DNA of 40,705 nt from Planktothrix tepida PCC 9214 (GCF_900009145.1 NZ_LN889802.1:711068-751772); one strand, 5' to 3'; counted from the first letter of the stretch, positions 1-8,754 are shown. Notes: a model not told the origin generated them from the sequence alone. Numbers and translations are program-made.

Positions 1-1248
1 GCCATGATTGAGGATACCATTAAATTTTTTCGCAGTCAAGGAAGACGGGTAATTTATGATGCAGAACATTGGTTTGATGGGTATAAAGCTAATCCAAATT
101 ATGCCCTAGAAACCTTGAAAACGGCAGCAAAAGCTGGGGCTGAATGGTTGGTTTTTTGTGATACGAATGGTGGGACATTACCCCATGAAATTACTCAAAT
201 TGTCCAAGAAGTAATTCAAGCTCTCAAAGGCTTAGAAACCCCTTTTCCTCTACAATTTGGAATTCATACTCATAACGATTCAGGAACGGCCGTTGGGAAT
301 GCGATCGCAGCCGTATTAGAAGGCGTTAATATGGTACAGGGAACTATTAATGGCTATGGCGAACGTTGTGGAAATGCCAATCTTTGTACTTTAATTCCCA
401 ATTTACAATTAAAATTAGGCTATAATTGTATTGGAGATGAAGCTATTAAAAAACTCACTGAAGTTAGTCGATTTGTCAGTGAAGTTGCCAATTTAGCCCC
501 AGATGATCATGCGCCGTTTGTAGGATTATCTGCCTTTTCCCATAAGGGAGGAATTCATGTTTCGGCGGTACAAAAAAATCCCTTAACTTATGAACATCTT
601 CCCCCAGAAGCAATTGGAAATCAACGGCGCATTGTCGTTTCAGATCAAGCGGGATTAAGTAATGTTTTAGCAAAAGCCAGAACCTTTGGTATTGATTTAG
701 ATCGAAATAATCCCACCAGCCGCAAAATTTTACAACAATTAAAGGATTTAGAAAATCAAGGCTATCAATTTGAAGCGGCGGAAGCGAGTTTTGATTTATT
801 AATGCGAGAAGCATTAGGAACACGGAAAACCTTTTTTACCTTAAAAGGGTTTCAAGTCCATTGTGATAAATCTAGTGATGAAATTTGCCATGCTTTAGCA
901 ACGGTAAAAGTTACCATCAATGGTCAAGATATTTTAGAAGCCGCCGAGGGAAATGGCCCGGTGTCAGCCTTAGATGCCGCTTTAAGAAAAGCCTTGATGA
1001 ATTTTTATCCGATGATTGCTGAATTCCAATTGCGGGATTATAAAGTTAGAATTCTTGATGGAGGTTCAGGAACATCCGCGAAAACTCGTGTTTTAGTCGA
1101 GTCGAGTAACGGTCAGCAACGTTGGACAACGGTAGGGGTTTCTACTAATATTATTGATGCGTCTTATCAAGCCGTTGTGGAAGGACTAGAATATGGGTTA
1201 CTACTGCAACAACAGGAACAATCTGTATCCGTTGTTACGGTGAGTTAA
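1..1248 (+). CDS. cimA: (R)-citramalate synthase, 5'-truncated by window edge
   Basis: C-terminal 415 residues of a LeuA/CimA-family enzyme; the frame is open at base 1, so the true start lies upstream (the family is about 530 aa). By family it condenses pyruvate and acetyl-CoA to citramalate, giving a threonine-independent entry to isoleucine synthesis. Visible motifs are FCDTNGGTLP, the metal-binding GIHTHNDSG, GYGERCGNANL and SHKGGIHVSA, which belong to the DRE-TIM metallolyase barrel. After about residue 280 comes the LeuA-type regulatory dimer domain, with the RILDGGSGTSAKTRVLVE stretch typical of CimA. Strong feedback control by isoleucine or leucine is known for the family but cannot be read here. 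It lies just upstream of ilvB, in the same pathway. LeuA is the alternative, but the motif pattern favours CimA. Confidence 0.93.
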   Translation, partial: AMIEDTIKFFRSQGRRVIYDAEHWFDGYKANPNYALETLKTAAKAGAEWLVFCDTNGGTLPHEITQIVQEVIQALKGLETPFPLQFGIHTHNDSGTAVGNAIAAVLEGVNMVQGTINGYGERCGNANLCTLIPNLQLKLGYNCIGDEAIKKLTEVSRFVSEVANLAPDDHAPFVGLSAFSHKGGIHVSAVQKNPLTYEHLPPEAIGNQRRIVVSDQAGLSNVLAKARTFGIDLDRNNPTSRKILQQLKDLENQGYQFEAAEASFDLLMREALGTRKTFFTLKGFQVHCDKSSDEICHALATVKVTINGQDILEAAEGNGPVSALDAALRKALMNFYPMIAEFQLRDYKVRILDGGSGTSAKTRVLVESSNGQQRWTTVGVSTNIIDASYQAVVEGLEYGLLLQQQEQSVSVVTVS

Positions 1249-1264
1249 TTCATTGAAGAGATAG

Positions 1265-1330
1265 AAAATGGGTTTCTGGGTGAGATCTACTGAGTATAAT
1301 CAAATAGTGCTGAACAGAACCCATTTTTTA
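1265..1330 (+). terminator. Rho-independent-type terminator after cimA
   Basis: A 14-nt arm AAAATGGGTTTCTG (1265-1278) pairs with CAGAACCCATTTT (1315-1327), and the right arm runs into a T tract. It starts 16 bases after the cimA stop, so cimA and ilvB probably have separate transcripts. The 36-nt loop is longer than in a classical terminator. Confidence 0.7.
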
Positions 1331-1569
1331 GAATATTTTAATTTTCTGAAACTTAATAAAAAATATAGTTTTTATTGGATAAAGTTGCTCTAATATACAA
1401 ATAGAAACATCTCTATTTAAACTGGAAATGCAAAAATATTTCGACAAGAGCGGAAATTGAATTGTTATTTTAAGATTAAGACAAATTAAACAATAGCCAG
1501 CCCTAAAATGACCCTCTTGCCCAGAAATTGAATTTCTCAGCAAAATTTTTTGAATCTCAGGAGAACAAG

Positions 1570-3411
1570 ATGAAAACTCAGCAACAAGTATCGGGAGCCT
1601 TTGCCTTAATTGATAGCCTTAAACGTCATGGCGTTAAGCATATTTTTGGCTATCCAGGGGGGGCAAATTTACCCCTTTATGATGAAATTTATCGAGCCGA
1701 ACAGGCGGGAGATTTACAACATATTCTGGTGCGCCACGAACAAGGTGCCGCCCACGCCGCCGATGGTTATGCCAGAGCAACGGGTAAAGTCGGCGTTTGT
1801 TTAGCCACCTCTGGCCCAGGAGCTACCAACCTCGTCACCGGGTTAGCAACGGCCTACTTAGACTCTGTACCGATGGTCGCCATTACCGGACAAGTCCCAC
1901 GCAGTTCTTTAGGAAGTGATGCGTTTCAAGAAATTGATATTTATGGCATTACCTTACCCATTGTTAAACATTCTTATTTAGTGCGAAATCCGGCTGATAT
2001 TCCTCGCATTGTAGCCGAAGCTTTTTATTTAGCAAATAGTGGCCGACCGGGGCCAATTTTAATTGATATTCCCAAGGATGTTGGTATTGCTAAAATTGAT
2101 TATCAACCCGTTGAACCCGGTCAAGTGAAACTCATTGGATATCGACCCACTATTAAAGGAAACCCTCGCCAAATTCATCAAGCGTTAAAGTTAATTCAAG
2201 AAGCAGAAAAACCCATATTATATGTAGGCGGAGGTGCTATAACTAGCAGTGCCCATGCGGAAATTCACGAACTGGCTGAACGCTTTCAAATTCCGGTGAC
2301 AACAACTTTAATGGGAAAAGGCGCTTTTGATGAAAATCATCCTTTATCTTTAGGAATGTTGGGAATGCACGGCACAGCTTATGCCAATTTTGCTGTAACA
2401 GAATGTGATTTATTAATTGCTTTAGGAGTAAGGTTTGATGACCGCGTGGCGGGTCAAGGCAATGACTTTGCGAAAAATGCTAAAGTGATTCATATTGATA
2501 TTGATCCAGCAGAAGTTGGAAAAACCCGCACACCCGATGTTCCCATTGTTGGAGATGTGCGTCAAGTTTTAATTGATTTGTTGCGTCATGTTCATGAATT
2601 AGGCGATAGTATTAACCCCGAAAAAACACAAGCTTGGTGTCAACATTTAAGCCAATTGCGCTTAGAATATCCCTTAGAAATCCCTCACCCAGAACAAGGC
2701 ATTTCCCCCCAAGAAGTGATTGTAGAAGTGTCTCGTCAAGCTCCCCATGCTTTCTATACAACGGATGTCGGACAACATCAAATGTGGTCGGCTCAATTTC
2801 TGAAAACGGGGCCGCGTCGATGGATTTCTAGTGGCGGTTTAGGCACAATGGGATATGGAATTCCGGCGGCGGTGGGTGCAAAAATGGCTTTACCCCATGA
2901 ACAAGTCATTTGTATTAGTGGGGATGGAAGTTTCCAAATGAATATGCAGGAATTGGGAACCATTGCTCAATATAATATTGGGCTGAAAGCGATTATTTTA
3001 AATAATGGTTGGTTGGGAATGGTACGACAGTGGCAACATTTATTTTATGATGATCGTTATGAAGCCACAAACTTAGAAAAAGGCAGTCCCAATTTTGCAA
3101 AATTAGCCGATGTTTATAATATTCGCTCTTTGAATATTTCTCGACGGGAAGAGTTAAAAGGTGCCATTACTGAATTGTTGGCTTATGATGGCCCGATGTT
3201 ATTAGATGTGCGGGTAACTCGGAATGAAGATTGTTTCCCAATGGTAGCTCCCGGTCACAGTAATGATGATATGATGGGTTTAAAACCTGCAATTGTAGAA
3301 ACCAATGGTAAGGCGTTAGGGTGTCCGAGTTGCGGAACGCTAAATCCAGCAAATCATAAATGTTGTTCGGAATGTGGTTCACCATTAACACCTAATTTAG
3401 TGTTAGCTTAG
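1570..3411 (+). CDS. ilvB: Acetolactate synthase large subunit with C-terminal zinc-ribbon-like tail
   Basis: ThDP-dependent enzyme that makes 2-acetolactate or 2-aceto-2-hydroxybutyrate for valine, leucine and isoleucine. I chose the ATG at 1570 because CAGGAGAA sits just upstream; the frame is open 14 codons further up to 1528. The 613-aa product shows the ThDP-activating Glu in [18 protein letters not shown] (about residue 57), the FAD-type central domain, and the ThDP motif [13 protein letters not shown]...LNNGWLG (from about residue 450). Bacterial homologues usually end soon after the CFPMVAPG segment. Here the chain continues with CPSCG and CSECG spaced like a treble-clef or zinc-ribbon knuckle (3322-3378). 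The regulatory subunit ilvN is not in the window. Confidence 0.95.
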   Translation: MKTQQQVSGAFALIDSLKRHGVKHIFGYPGGANLPLYDEIYRAEQAGDLQHILVRHEQGAAHAADGYARATGKVGVCLATSGPGATNLVTGLATAYLDSVPMVAITGQVPRSSLGSDAFQEIDIYGITLPIVKHSYLVRNPADIPRIVAEAFYLANSGRPGPILIDIPKDVGIAKIDYQPVEPGQVKLIGYRPTIKGNPRQIHQALKLIQEAEKPILYVGGGAITSSAHAEIHELAERFQIPVTTTLMGKGAFDENHPLSLGMLGMHGTAYANFAVTECDLLIALGVRFDDRVAGQGNDFAKNAKVIHIDIDPAEVGKTRTPDVPIVGDVRQVLIDLLRHVHELGDSINPEKTQAWCQHLSQLRLEYPLEIPHPEQGISPQEVIVEVSRQAPHAFYTTDVGQHQMWSAQFLKTGPRRWISSGGLGTMGYGIPAAVGAKMALPHEQVICISGDGSFQMNMQELGTIAQYNIGLKAIILNNGWLGMVRQWQHLFYDDRYEATNLEKGSPNFAKLADVYNIRSLNISRREELKGAITELLAYDGPMLLDVRVTRNEDCFPMVAPGHSNDDMMGLKPAIVETNGKALGCPSCGTLNPANHKCCSECGSPLTPNLVLA

Positions 3412-3416
3412 ATGGG

Positions 3417-3482
3417 AAAAACCCGGTTTCTAGCTTTTGTTCATCCAGTCAACTCAAGGCTTTTATACAGAAACCGGGTTTT
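3417..3482. terminator. Inverted repeat AAAACCCGGTTTCT, ilvB terminator or dispersed repeat
   Basis: The left arm AAAACCCGGTTTCT (3418-3431) is matched perfectly by AGAAACCGGGTTTT (3469-3482). It begins six bases after the ilvB stop. The loop is long (37 nt). The AGAAACCGGGTTT word resembles a dispersed palindromic repeat of filamentous cyanobacterial genomes (recollection, not checked), so it may be both a repeat and a transcript end. Confidence 0.6.
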
Positions 3483-3599
3483 GTTGCAACTTTAAAAAAA
3501 ATTGTCATAATAGAGTTAGTCTAGGTTAATCTCCAAAATCAAGGAATTTTAGGATTTTCAAGATGATGGTGATCAGGATCAATTCGTCTATTAGCAATT

Positions 3600-4202
3600 A
3601 TGCCCTCTCCTTTATTTCATGCAACGGCTGGATATTTTCTCGGCAAATATTTACCTTCCCATATCATCCCCAAATCCTATCCATTTCGCCGTTTTGATCT
3701 GAATATTTTATATCCAGTTTTTATAGCAACCTGTGCAGATTTTGATTTTATGCCCCAAATTTTAACAGGAATAGAGTTTCATCGAGGAATTTCCCATAGT
3801 TTAATCTTTACCCTGGGTTTTAGTTTAATTATCAGTTGGGTTGCCAGTAAAATTTGGAAAATATCCTATCAACAATTATTCCGATTTACCTTAATTCTTT
3901 ATAGTTCCCATTTAATTTTAGATTTTTTTGCAGAAGGGCGAGGAATTAAATTGTTTTTACCCTTTTTAGATCAGTTTTTTAAATCCCCAATTCTCTTGTT
4001 TCCAGGGGTTCATTATTCCCTAGGATGGTTTCATCCCAGTCATCTTGTATCCCTTTCCTATGAATTACTATTAACTGTTGTTTTGTATCAATTGTTGACT
4101 CAATGGCAAGCCTATAAAGCTCAAAAAGCAACTTTATCTACTGTTAAAAATAATATCCATTACCATCGAAAACTCAAATCAAAGTCAATCCTTAGAAACT
4201 AA
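3600..4202 (+). CDS. Membrane-bound metal-dependent hydrolase, YdjM/DUF457 family
   Basis: 200-aa integral membrane protein. It shows the family's histidine/aspartate signature: MPSPLFHATAGY at the N-terminus, CADFDFMP (the D-x-D after the first helix), HRGISHS around residue 61, SSHLILDFF and a late HPSHL. These residues line a presumed metal site in the YdjM-like family; E. coli YdjM is an SOS-regulated inner-membrane protein of unknown substrate. Hydrophobic segments lie at about residues 65-85, 95-113 and 155-170. No operon partner is evident: ilvB ends 188 bases upstream behind an inverted repeat, and the next gene is convergent. The family call is good; the substrate is unknown. Confidence 0.8.
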   Translation: MPSPLFHATAGYFLGKYLPSHIIPKSYPFRRFDLNILYPVFIATCADFDFMPQILTGIEFHRGISHSLIFTLGFSLIISWVASKIWKISYQQLFRFTLILYSSHLILDFFAEGRGIKLFLPFLDQFFKSPILLFPGVHYSLGWFHPSHLVSLSYELLLTVVLYQLLTQWQAYKAQKATLSTVKNNIHYHRKLKSKSILRN

Positions 4203-4231
4203 TATGAAATCTCGAACAGAATGCTACAAAA

Positions 4232-4259
4232 GGGAACAGGGAACAGGGAACAGGGAACA
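4232..4259. repeat. Heptamer tandem array (GGGAACA)x4
   Basis: Four perfect copies of GGGAACA, followed by a degenerate AG-rich tract. The 7-bp period matches the short tandemly repeated sequences known from filamentous cyanobacteria. The same word, or its complement TGTTCCC, recurs near 9305-9333, 32450-32522 and 33580-33596. Confidence 0.9.
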
Positions 4260-4444
4260 GAAGGAAAAAGAAAATAGGGTATAGGGGGTGGAAAAAAGAA
4301 GTTATTAGCCATCTGATCAGTTTTTGTAGCAAACATTAAAGAATGGAATATAAATTTTTAAGATTTTATGCACTACAATTTGTAATAACTAATAACGGAT
4401 AACTGATGATTAATTGTTAAGAAAGTGGTAATGTTCTTAATGGA

Positions 4445-4693
4445 TTACATTTTGCCCTTCTGCATCACTTCCTGAAGATGGTGGCGGACTTCTTCAGCTT
4501 GTCTCATTTCTTCTTGTTGCAACTTTTCAAACAATTGAACACAAGGCTGAGAATCCATCTCTTGGGCATCTTGCATATAGGTTTTATAAATTTCAATGGC
4601 TTCTGTTTTGTTTTTCAAAACAGCCAACAAATCGTACTCCAGATCACTAATAACCTTGGCATTGTTTGTGGCAACCATACGGTTAGACTCCAT
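4445..4693 (-). CDS. Small ferritin-like helical protein (hypothetical)
   Basis: About 82 aa, almost entirely predicted helix. The first helix holds KTEAIEIYKTY (Glu and Tyr spaced as in rubrerythrin/ferritin half-sites), and the second holds EEMRQAEEVRHHL with an E-x-x-H (EVRH). That is half of a four-helix diiron bundle, so an oligomer could form the metal site, as in the short encapsulated ferritins; this is inference. Start choice is open. ATG 4693 is used here; GTG 4708 extends it by 5 codons; ATG 4678 has GGAG nine bases upstream and may be the true start. A 16-bp palindrome lies upstream at 4771-4786. A plain conserved hypothetical helical protein remains possible. Confidence 0.6.
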   Translation of the reverse strand: MESNRMVATNNAKVISDLEYDLLAVLKNKTEAIEIYKTYMQDAQEMDSQPCVQLFEKLQQEEMRQAEEVRHHLQEVMQKGKM

Positions 4694-4770
4694 GAGAGAA
4701 CTTCTCACTAACCCTAACTGAAGGTTCTAGGTTCATTCATCTATCTAAAAGCGGATGATTTGTAAAGTCA

Positions 4771-4786
4771 TGAGTTTGCAAACTCA
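4771..4786. promoter_or_regulatory. 16-bp perfect palindrome, candidate operator
   Basis: TGAGTTTGCAAACTCA is a perfect 16-bp palindrome 60 to 110 bases upstream of the possible starts of the small ferritin-like gene. Its size and symmetry fit a dimeric repressor or activator site. No known regulator consensus is recognised. Confidence 0.4.
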
Positions 4787-5016
4787 GACAAGGTTTTTGA
4801 GCTATTTTACACCTATCCCTTGCATTTGAAGTGACCAGCTTTGATTGAATCCACTATAGGGAAAAGTTTCAGCCTTTATTGTCTTAGGCAAATAAAACTT
4901 AATATTTTCCTATCTTTCCTGAATCTCAGCTTAAGTTCAGGGCGTTCCAGAACAGATGTTCAATTTATGCGATCGCGTAGCATCGCACTGTTTTAATTCT
5001 GATTACCTATTGCCTG
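4787..5016. other. Intergenic, no gene seen
   Basis: With the palindrome at 4771-4786 this is a gap of about 300 bases between the ferritin-like gene start and the murF stop. One HIP1-type GCGATCGC lies near 4969. I see no ORF or RNA gene and no strong terminator for murF. Confidence 0.5.
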
Positions 5017-6399
5017 TTATAACAATTCTACAACTCGATTCAGTTGCACCGAATGAGACGCTTTAAATAAAATCCGATCACCTGGTTGGATAAACTCTTT
5101 TAACCGTTGTGCCATTTGTGGGTGAGCATCCGACGCTTGCAAATCCACAATTTCCACCAACGGTAAACCTCCGGCTCCGGTTGCTAAAGCATTTGCTTCT
5201 TCAAATTCGGCTAAAATAAATAATCCATCTAAATTGAGTTCCCGTGCCTTGCGCCCCACCTGTTCATGGAATTCTAGCGATCGCTCTCCTAACTCTTTCA
5301 TCGTTCCCAACACAGCAATATGGCGTTTTCCCGGTGTATCCGCCAGTAACCGTAATGCAGCCAACATCGATTCCAAGCCCGCATTATAGGTTTCATCTAA
5401 AATAACAATATCTTCTCCCCATTCATAGCGTTTTGCTCGTCCATCGGGTAACTGAACCGCGATCCCTTGCAGAAACGGTGCATACAAGGTTTCTGGGGAC
5501 ATATCCCAACCATAAATTCCCCTCAATACAGCCAATGCTGCTAAAAAATTAGAGGCGTTATGAATACCCGGTAAAGGTAAAGGCAAATTCACTCCCTCAA
5601 CTCGTAGGGTTTGGGAGTCGATTAATTCTCCTCGCAGATCTCCCCCTTCCAACCCATAGGTAATTGTGGTTCCAGACCAAACCGTTGCTGCGGTATTCAT
5701 CAAACGGGGTTGATCCTGATTTAAAATCGCCACACTGGTTTTAGGCATTTCTGCTAACAGTTCACATTTCGCCTCAGCAATGGCTTGTTCTGACCCTAAC
5801 AGTCCAATATGAGCGGTTCCTACATTGGTAATCAATCCAATGGTCGGTTGTGCAATCTGGGTTAATTCAGCAATTTGTCCTTTTCCTCTCATGGCCATTT
5901 CAATCACCGCAAACTCATGATCAGCCGTGAGTTGTAATAAGGTTTTAGGAACGCCAATTTCATTATTGTAGTTGGCTTGAGTTTTTAAGACTTTGCCTTG
6001 AGTTCCTAATACCGATGCAATTAACTCTTTGGTTGTGGTTTTCCCCACCGAACCTGTCACCCCGATGATCGGAATTTGGAATTGCTCTCGCCACCATCGG
6101 CCAATCTCTTGATACGCTTTTAAGGAATTGGTAACAGCTAAAAGCGGTAAATTCGGGTGAGTTTCGGCAAAATCCGGTGTAACAATTGCCGCGATCGCCC
6201 CTTGGTTAAGGGCCTGTTCTACAAAATGATGGCCATTAAATTGTTCCCCCTGTAATGCCAAAAATACTTCTCCGGGTTGAAGACTGCGGGTATCAGTTGT
6301 GATCCCAATCACGGGGGTGGAATCAGGGAAATCACAGTTAAAGGGTTCATTAATCGCTACAATTTTAGCAAGCTGGCCGATAGTGATGAGATTAGACAT
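5017..6399 (-). CDS. murF: UDP-N-acetylmuramoyl-tripeptide--D-alanyl-D-alanine ligase
   Basis: Cytoplasmic Mur ligase that adds D-Ala-D-Ala to UDP-MurNAc-tripeptide, the last soluble step of the peptidoglycan precursor. 460 aa, normal for the family. The N-terminal domain carries ITTDTRSLQPGEVFLALQGE; the ATP loop GVTGSVGKTTTKE lies near residues 108-120; then come QANYNNEIGVPKTLL, VIEMAMRGKGQI, NVGTAHIG, and the LDETYNAG and VLGTMKELG motifs of the C-terminal half. YNNEIGVP and AMRGKG are diagnostic for MurF over MurE. It stands alone, with no neighbouring mur genes. ATG 6399 is the only good start. Confidence 0.96.
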   Translation of the reverse strand: MSNLITIGQLAKIVAINEPFNCDFPDSTPVIGITTDTRSLQPGEVFLALQGEQFNGHHFVEQALNQGAIAAIVTPDFAETHPNLPLLAVTNSLKAYQEIGRWWREQFQIPIIGVTGSVGKTTTKELIASVLGTQGKVLKTQANYNNEIGVPKTLLQLTADHEFAVIEMAMRGKGQIAELTQIAQPTIGLITNVGTAHIGLLGSEQAIAEAKCELLAEMPKTSVAILNQDQPRLMNTAATVWSGTTITYGLEGGDLRGELIDSQTLRVEGVNLPLPLPGIHNASNFLAALAVLRGIYGWDMSPETLYAPFLQGIAVQLPDGRAKRYEWGEDIVILDETYNAGLESMLAALRLLADTPGKRHIAVLGTMKELGERSLEFHEQVGRKARELNLDGLFILAEFEEANALATGAGGLPLVEIVDLQASDAHPQMAQRLKEFIQPGDRILFKASHSVQLNRVVELL

Positions 6400-6458
6400 T
6401 CTCTGACTCTATAAATAAAATTGATTGATCATTATTGATTACCCAAAAAAAGAGTTTA

Positions 6459-6627
6459 AAGCCCCGTCCTGACTTGAGCAGGCTCCGGGTAGGGCTTACC
6501 CTGGGTAATCTCTCCCCTGAGGTGAACAGGCAGCGACGGGAAACCTCTCTCGCCTGAACGGCAAACCTATCTTTTAAGTGGACTCTTAGAATCCACAATC
6601 TCCGTACTAATTGTGCAGAGAGTGTCA
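6459..6627 (+). mobile_element. Non-autonomous IS200/IS605-like element keeping a tnpB 3'-end/omega-RNA-like segment
   Basis: The left end AAGCCCCGTCCT (6459-6470) and the right end GAGTGTCA (6620-6627) match, in the same relative order, the ends of the better-recognised element at 12391-12558. The interior is rich in hairpins: AGCCC/GGGCT around the left end, GGGTA/TACCC, CAGGC/GCCTG, and CACAAT/ATTGTG just before the right end. A plus-strand frame ends at 6553 with NLSPEVNRQRRETSLA and a stop, plausible as a TnpB C-terminal tail. TCTTAGAATCC before the terminal hairpin resembles right-end junctions of such elements. The family assignment is inference from shared ends; the interior might instead be another structured RNA. 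A minus-strand frame covering 6392-6598 is not a gene. Confidence 0.5.
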
Positions 6628-7095
6628 GCCTGTTATGGTATTATAAAACATCACTGATTTTATAGCCATTTTGAGCGAAATGGAGTATGATTTCAGCCTT
6701 AATTTGGACATAATACCGGACTAATACAAAAGTCTATTTTTAATCGAAACAACTCCAAGCAGTGGTTTCTTTGCTAAGAGACTTTTGAACAAAATGTTGA
6801 TATTAGTTTTGAATGGGCTATCAGGATTGCCTGTTATCGAGGACAGATTTTTCCAGGGTGCATAATCTTCAAGTCCTTCTAAGACTGAAAGCCATGAAAA
6901 ACTGAATCAGCTTGATTTTCAGATCAACTTGCTTCTGTTTCGTGAGGAGGATTGAAGGCGAAAAAGTTGCAAAGTCGAATCTTATCAATGAAGTCACATC
7001 GTTTCTGTAGGCTTTTCAGTGGAATTATTGGTTTCAAAGTTTGCCTCGGTGAATTTTATTATACTCAATACTAGAACTTTCTCTTGTTCGTGTGC
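6628..7095. other. Long non-coding stretch with several stem-loops; possible small RNA region
   Basis: No credible ORF in about 470 bases (730 up to the next gene). Stem-loops seen are AAAAGTCT (6728-6735) with AGACTTTT (6779-6786), enclosing GAAAC/GTTTC, and a short TTGAT/ATCAA hairpin near 6915. A terminator-like hairpin closes the region at 7096-7117. No tRNA, tmRNA, RNase P or SRP RNA signature was recognised. On the minus strand, TATAAT is present near 6640, pointing into the IS derivative. Confidence 0.35.
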
Positions 7096-7117
7096 CACAA
7101 TTCTATTGTGTCTTTTT
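7096..7117 (+). terminator. Terminator-like hairpin with T tract, no upstream gene
   Basis: CACAAT (7096-7101), loop TCT, ATTGTG (7105-7110), then TCTTTTT. It lies 240 bases before the next gene start and has no coding gene upstream on the same strand, so it may end a non-coding transcript. Confidence 0.5.
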
Positions 7118-7357
7118 AACTTTTAAGTTTAGGCGTTAACTTTCAGATCTGTCCATGAGGGATGGGAATTCAGACAACGGATAAACATTTTTCTGGTCAT
7201 TCTTCCCAATAGGAGTTATCCCTAATCTTAAGAGGCATTGTTACCGCAAAAATCGAGGGAATTAAAATCCCTAGAATGAAGTCAAGATAGCCACTGAAGA
7301 ATATGAAGGGATTTCACCAGACAAGACAACTCAAATTGAGCAGATGGGTAATCAAAA

Positions 7358-8650
7358 ATGAACAACAATTTAGTTAATTCTTTACATCGAGCTACGGCCC
7401 TAGAGGAACAGACGATTTATGATCACTTACTCAGTCGGGTCGAAATAGATGAGCCGTATCAACTGATAGAGCGACTTAATTTATTATTTATTGAAGGATC
7501 GGGGTATCCTGATGTAGAAATCTCCAGAGCCTTAAATAAATTAGTCATCTCTAAATTAGAAGCTCAAGATTTTAATCATATTCTGAATCGCTGTTGTTAT
7601 ATTTTAATTAATCGTTGGCATACGTCTCCTCAACGCAAAGCCGCGATTAATAAATTAATTCAACTTTTTGATGACTCGATTCCCAAAATCCGTAAAGTTT
7701 ACTCCTACTCTAAAACAGTTCGTCAATTGGGAGATTTAGTCTATGAATTTACAAAAAGTGATCAATATTTAGCTTTAAAACGCTTTGCAGCCGTTATTAA
7801 TCAGCCAACTGAATTAGATTATAAAGCTCAATCTTCCGAACCTTTAAGAATATTAATTCCTCGCTATCCCTATCTTTATAAACATTGTTTATTAAGTGAG
7901 GATAGTTCTTATGAACATCAACAGATGATTCAACAAATTCAAGCGCAAAAACAACGCAAATTTGAACTCGATTTATCTCAATATGCCGCCCATCAAATTC
8001 GACTCGCCACTATCGCCCGTCGAACTTCTGTAGAAGAAGCTAAAAAATTTGCTTCCCCCATTCCTAACCCCACTCTTTTAAATAATCGAGAACTGTTTGT
8101 AGCCCTCAAACAATTTGTTGGAAAAGTAGAAGGATCACAAAGCTATCGAGATTTAGCTCAAAACTTTATTGCTCAAACTCAACCCAATCAATCTTTTCGC
8201 TCTTTTAAAGAGAGTTTGTATGAATATATCACGCCAACATCAATTGATTCATCCTACATCCGTAACCAGTTTAACGACAAATTATATAAATTATTACAAA
8301 ATACCATTCCCCACAGTGATGACGAAAAATTTAGTGAGTTTCTCTTGCTGCGAACTTGTAACCAAATGTTAAATTTTCTAGTGGTTGAGAGTCCACAGAA
8401 ACCCAATCATTTTGTCTTTATTGATTTGATTGCTAATGTCGGGCCTACCATGACCGTTGGGTTATTACTCAAAATTGTATTAATCTGTCGAAAAGTCAAA
8501 CCTTACCTGGAAAAACGGTTTGCTATTTTATTTAATCATTACGAGTCTTGTTCCCAAGATGGAGTGCTCTGGTTAGTAAAAGTCTTAGAAAATTTGAATG
8601 TTGCCTTAAGTGCTAACTTTGGAGGAGTTGATTTATCGTTCATCCAATAA
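7358..8650 (+). CDS. Conserved-looking hypothetical protein, 430 aa
   Basis: I do not recognise the family. The protein is soluble and mostly helical, with many LxxLL-type stretches and no signal peptide. A somewhat more hydrophobic segment, FVFIDLIANVGPTMTVGLLLKIVLIC, lies near residues 353-378. Middle features are IRLATIARRTSVEEAKKF and a basic QAQKQRKFELDL stretch. There are no zinc knuckles, P-loop or nuclease motifs. The start ATG at 7358 has only a weak GAGCAG upstream. Codon use and composition match the neighbours, so recent transfer is not suggested. It is followed by the rbp promoter, so it is probably monocistronic. Helical scaffolds of cyanobacterial envelope or regulatory proteins can look like this, but no function can be given. 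Confidence 0.75.
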   Translation: MNNNLVNSLHRATALEEQTIYDHLLSRVEIDEPYQLIERLNLLFIEGSGYPDVEISRALNKLVISKLEAQDFNHILNRCCYILINRWHTSPQRKAAINKLIQLFDDSIPKIRKVYSYSKTVRQLGDLVYEFTKSDQYLALKRFAAVINQPTELDYKAQSSEPLRILIPRYPYLYKHCLLSEDSSYEHQQMIQQIQAQKQRKFELDLSQYAAHQIRLATIARRTSVEEAKKFASPIPNPTLLNNRELFVALKQFVGKVEGSQSYRDLAQNFIAQTQPNQSFRSFKESLYEYITPTSIDSSYIRNQFNDKLYKLLQNTIPHSDDEKFSEFLLLRTCNQMLNFLVVESPQKPNHFVFIDLIANVGPTMTVGLLLKIVLICRKVKPYLEKRFAILFNHYESCSQDGVLWLVKVLENLNVALSANFGGVDLSFIQ

Positions 8651-8703
8651 GCTTTAAAAACCCTAATTGTATTGATCGCGACTAAACTCAATTGACGATT
8701 CTA

Positions 8704-8712
8704 TGTTATAAT
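8704..8712 (+). promoter_or_regulatory. Extended -10 promoter element of the RRM gene
   Basis: TGTTATAAT fits a TGn-TATAAT extended -10 box. No good -35 lies at 17 bases. Transcription from here would give a leader of about 120 nt before the ATG at 8843, as in other cyanobacterial rbp genes with long 5' UTRs. Confidence 0.5.
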
Positions 8713-8754
8713 ATGGATCGTTAATCAAATTCGGTTATGTACATTGTTTGAAGT

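Noticed and set aside
1328-1543. Minus-strand 71-aa frame between cimA and ilvB
   Set aside because: AT-rich, hydrophobic and phenylalanine-rich by composition, no ribosome site; it overlaps a terminator and the ilvB leader.
6392-6598. Minus-strand 68-aa frame overlapping the murF start
   Set aside because: It starts at TTG, lies in the structured IS derivative, and has no protein-like conservation pattern.
6440-6640. 6S RNA or another known housekeeping RNA on the minus strand
   Set aside because: Length of about 190 nt and a TATAAT near 6640 suggested it, but I could not build the long closing stem with central bubble, and the ends match the IS200/IS605-like remnant better. A covariance-model search would settle it.
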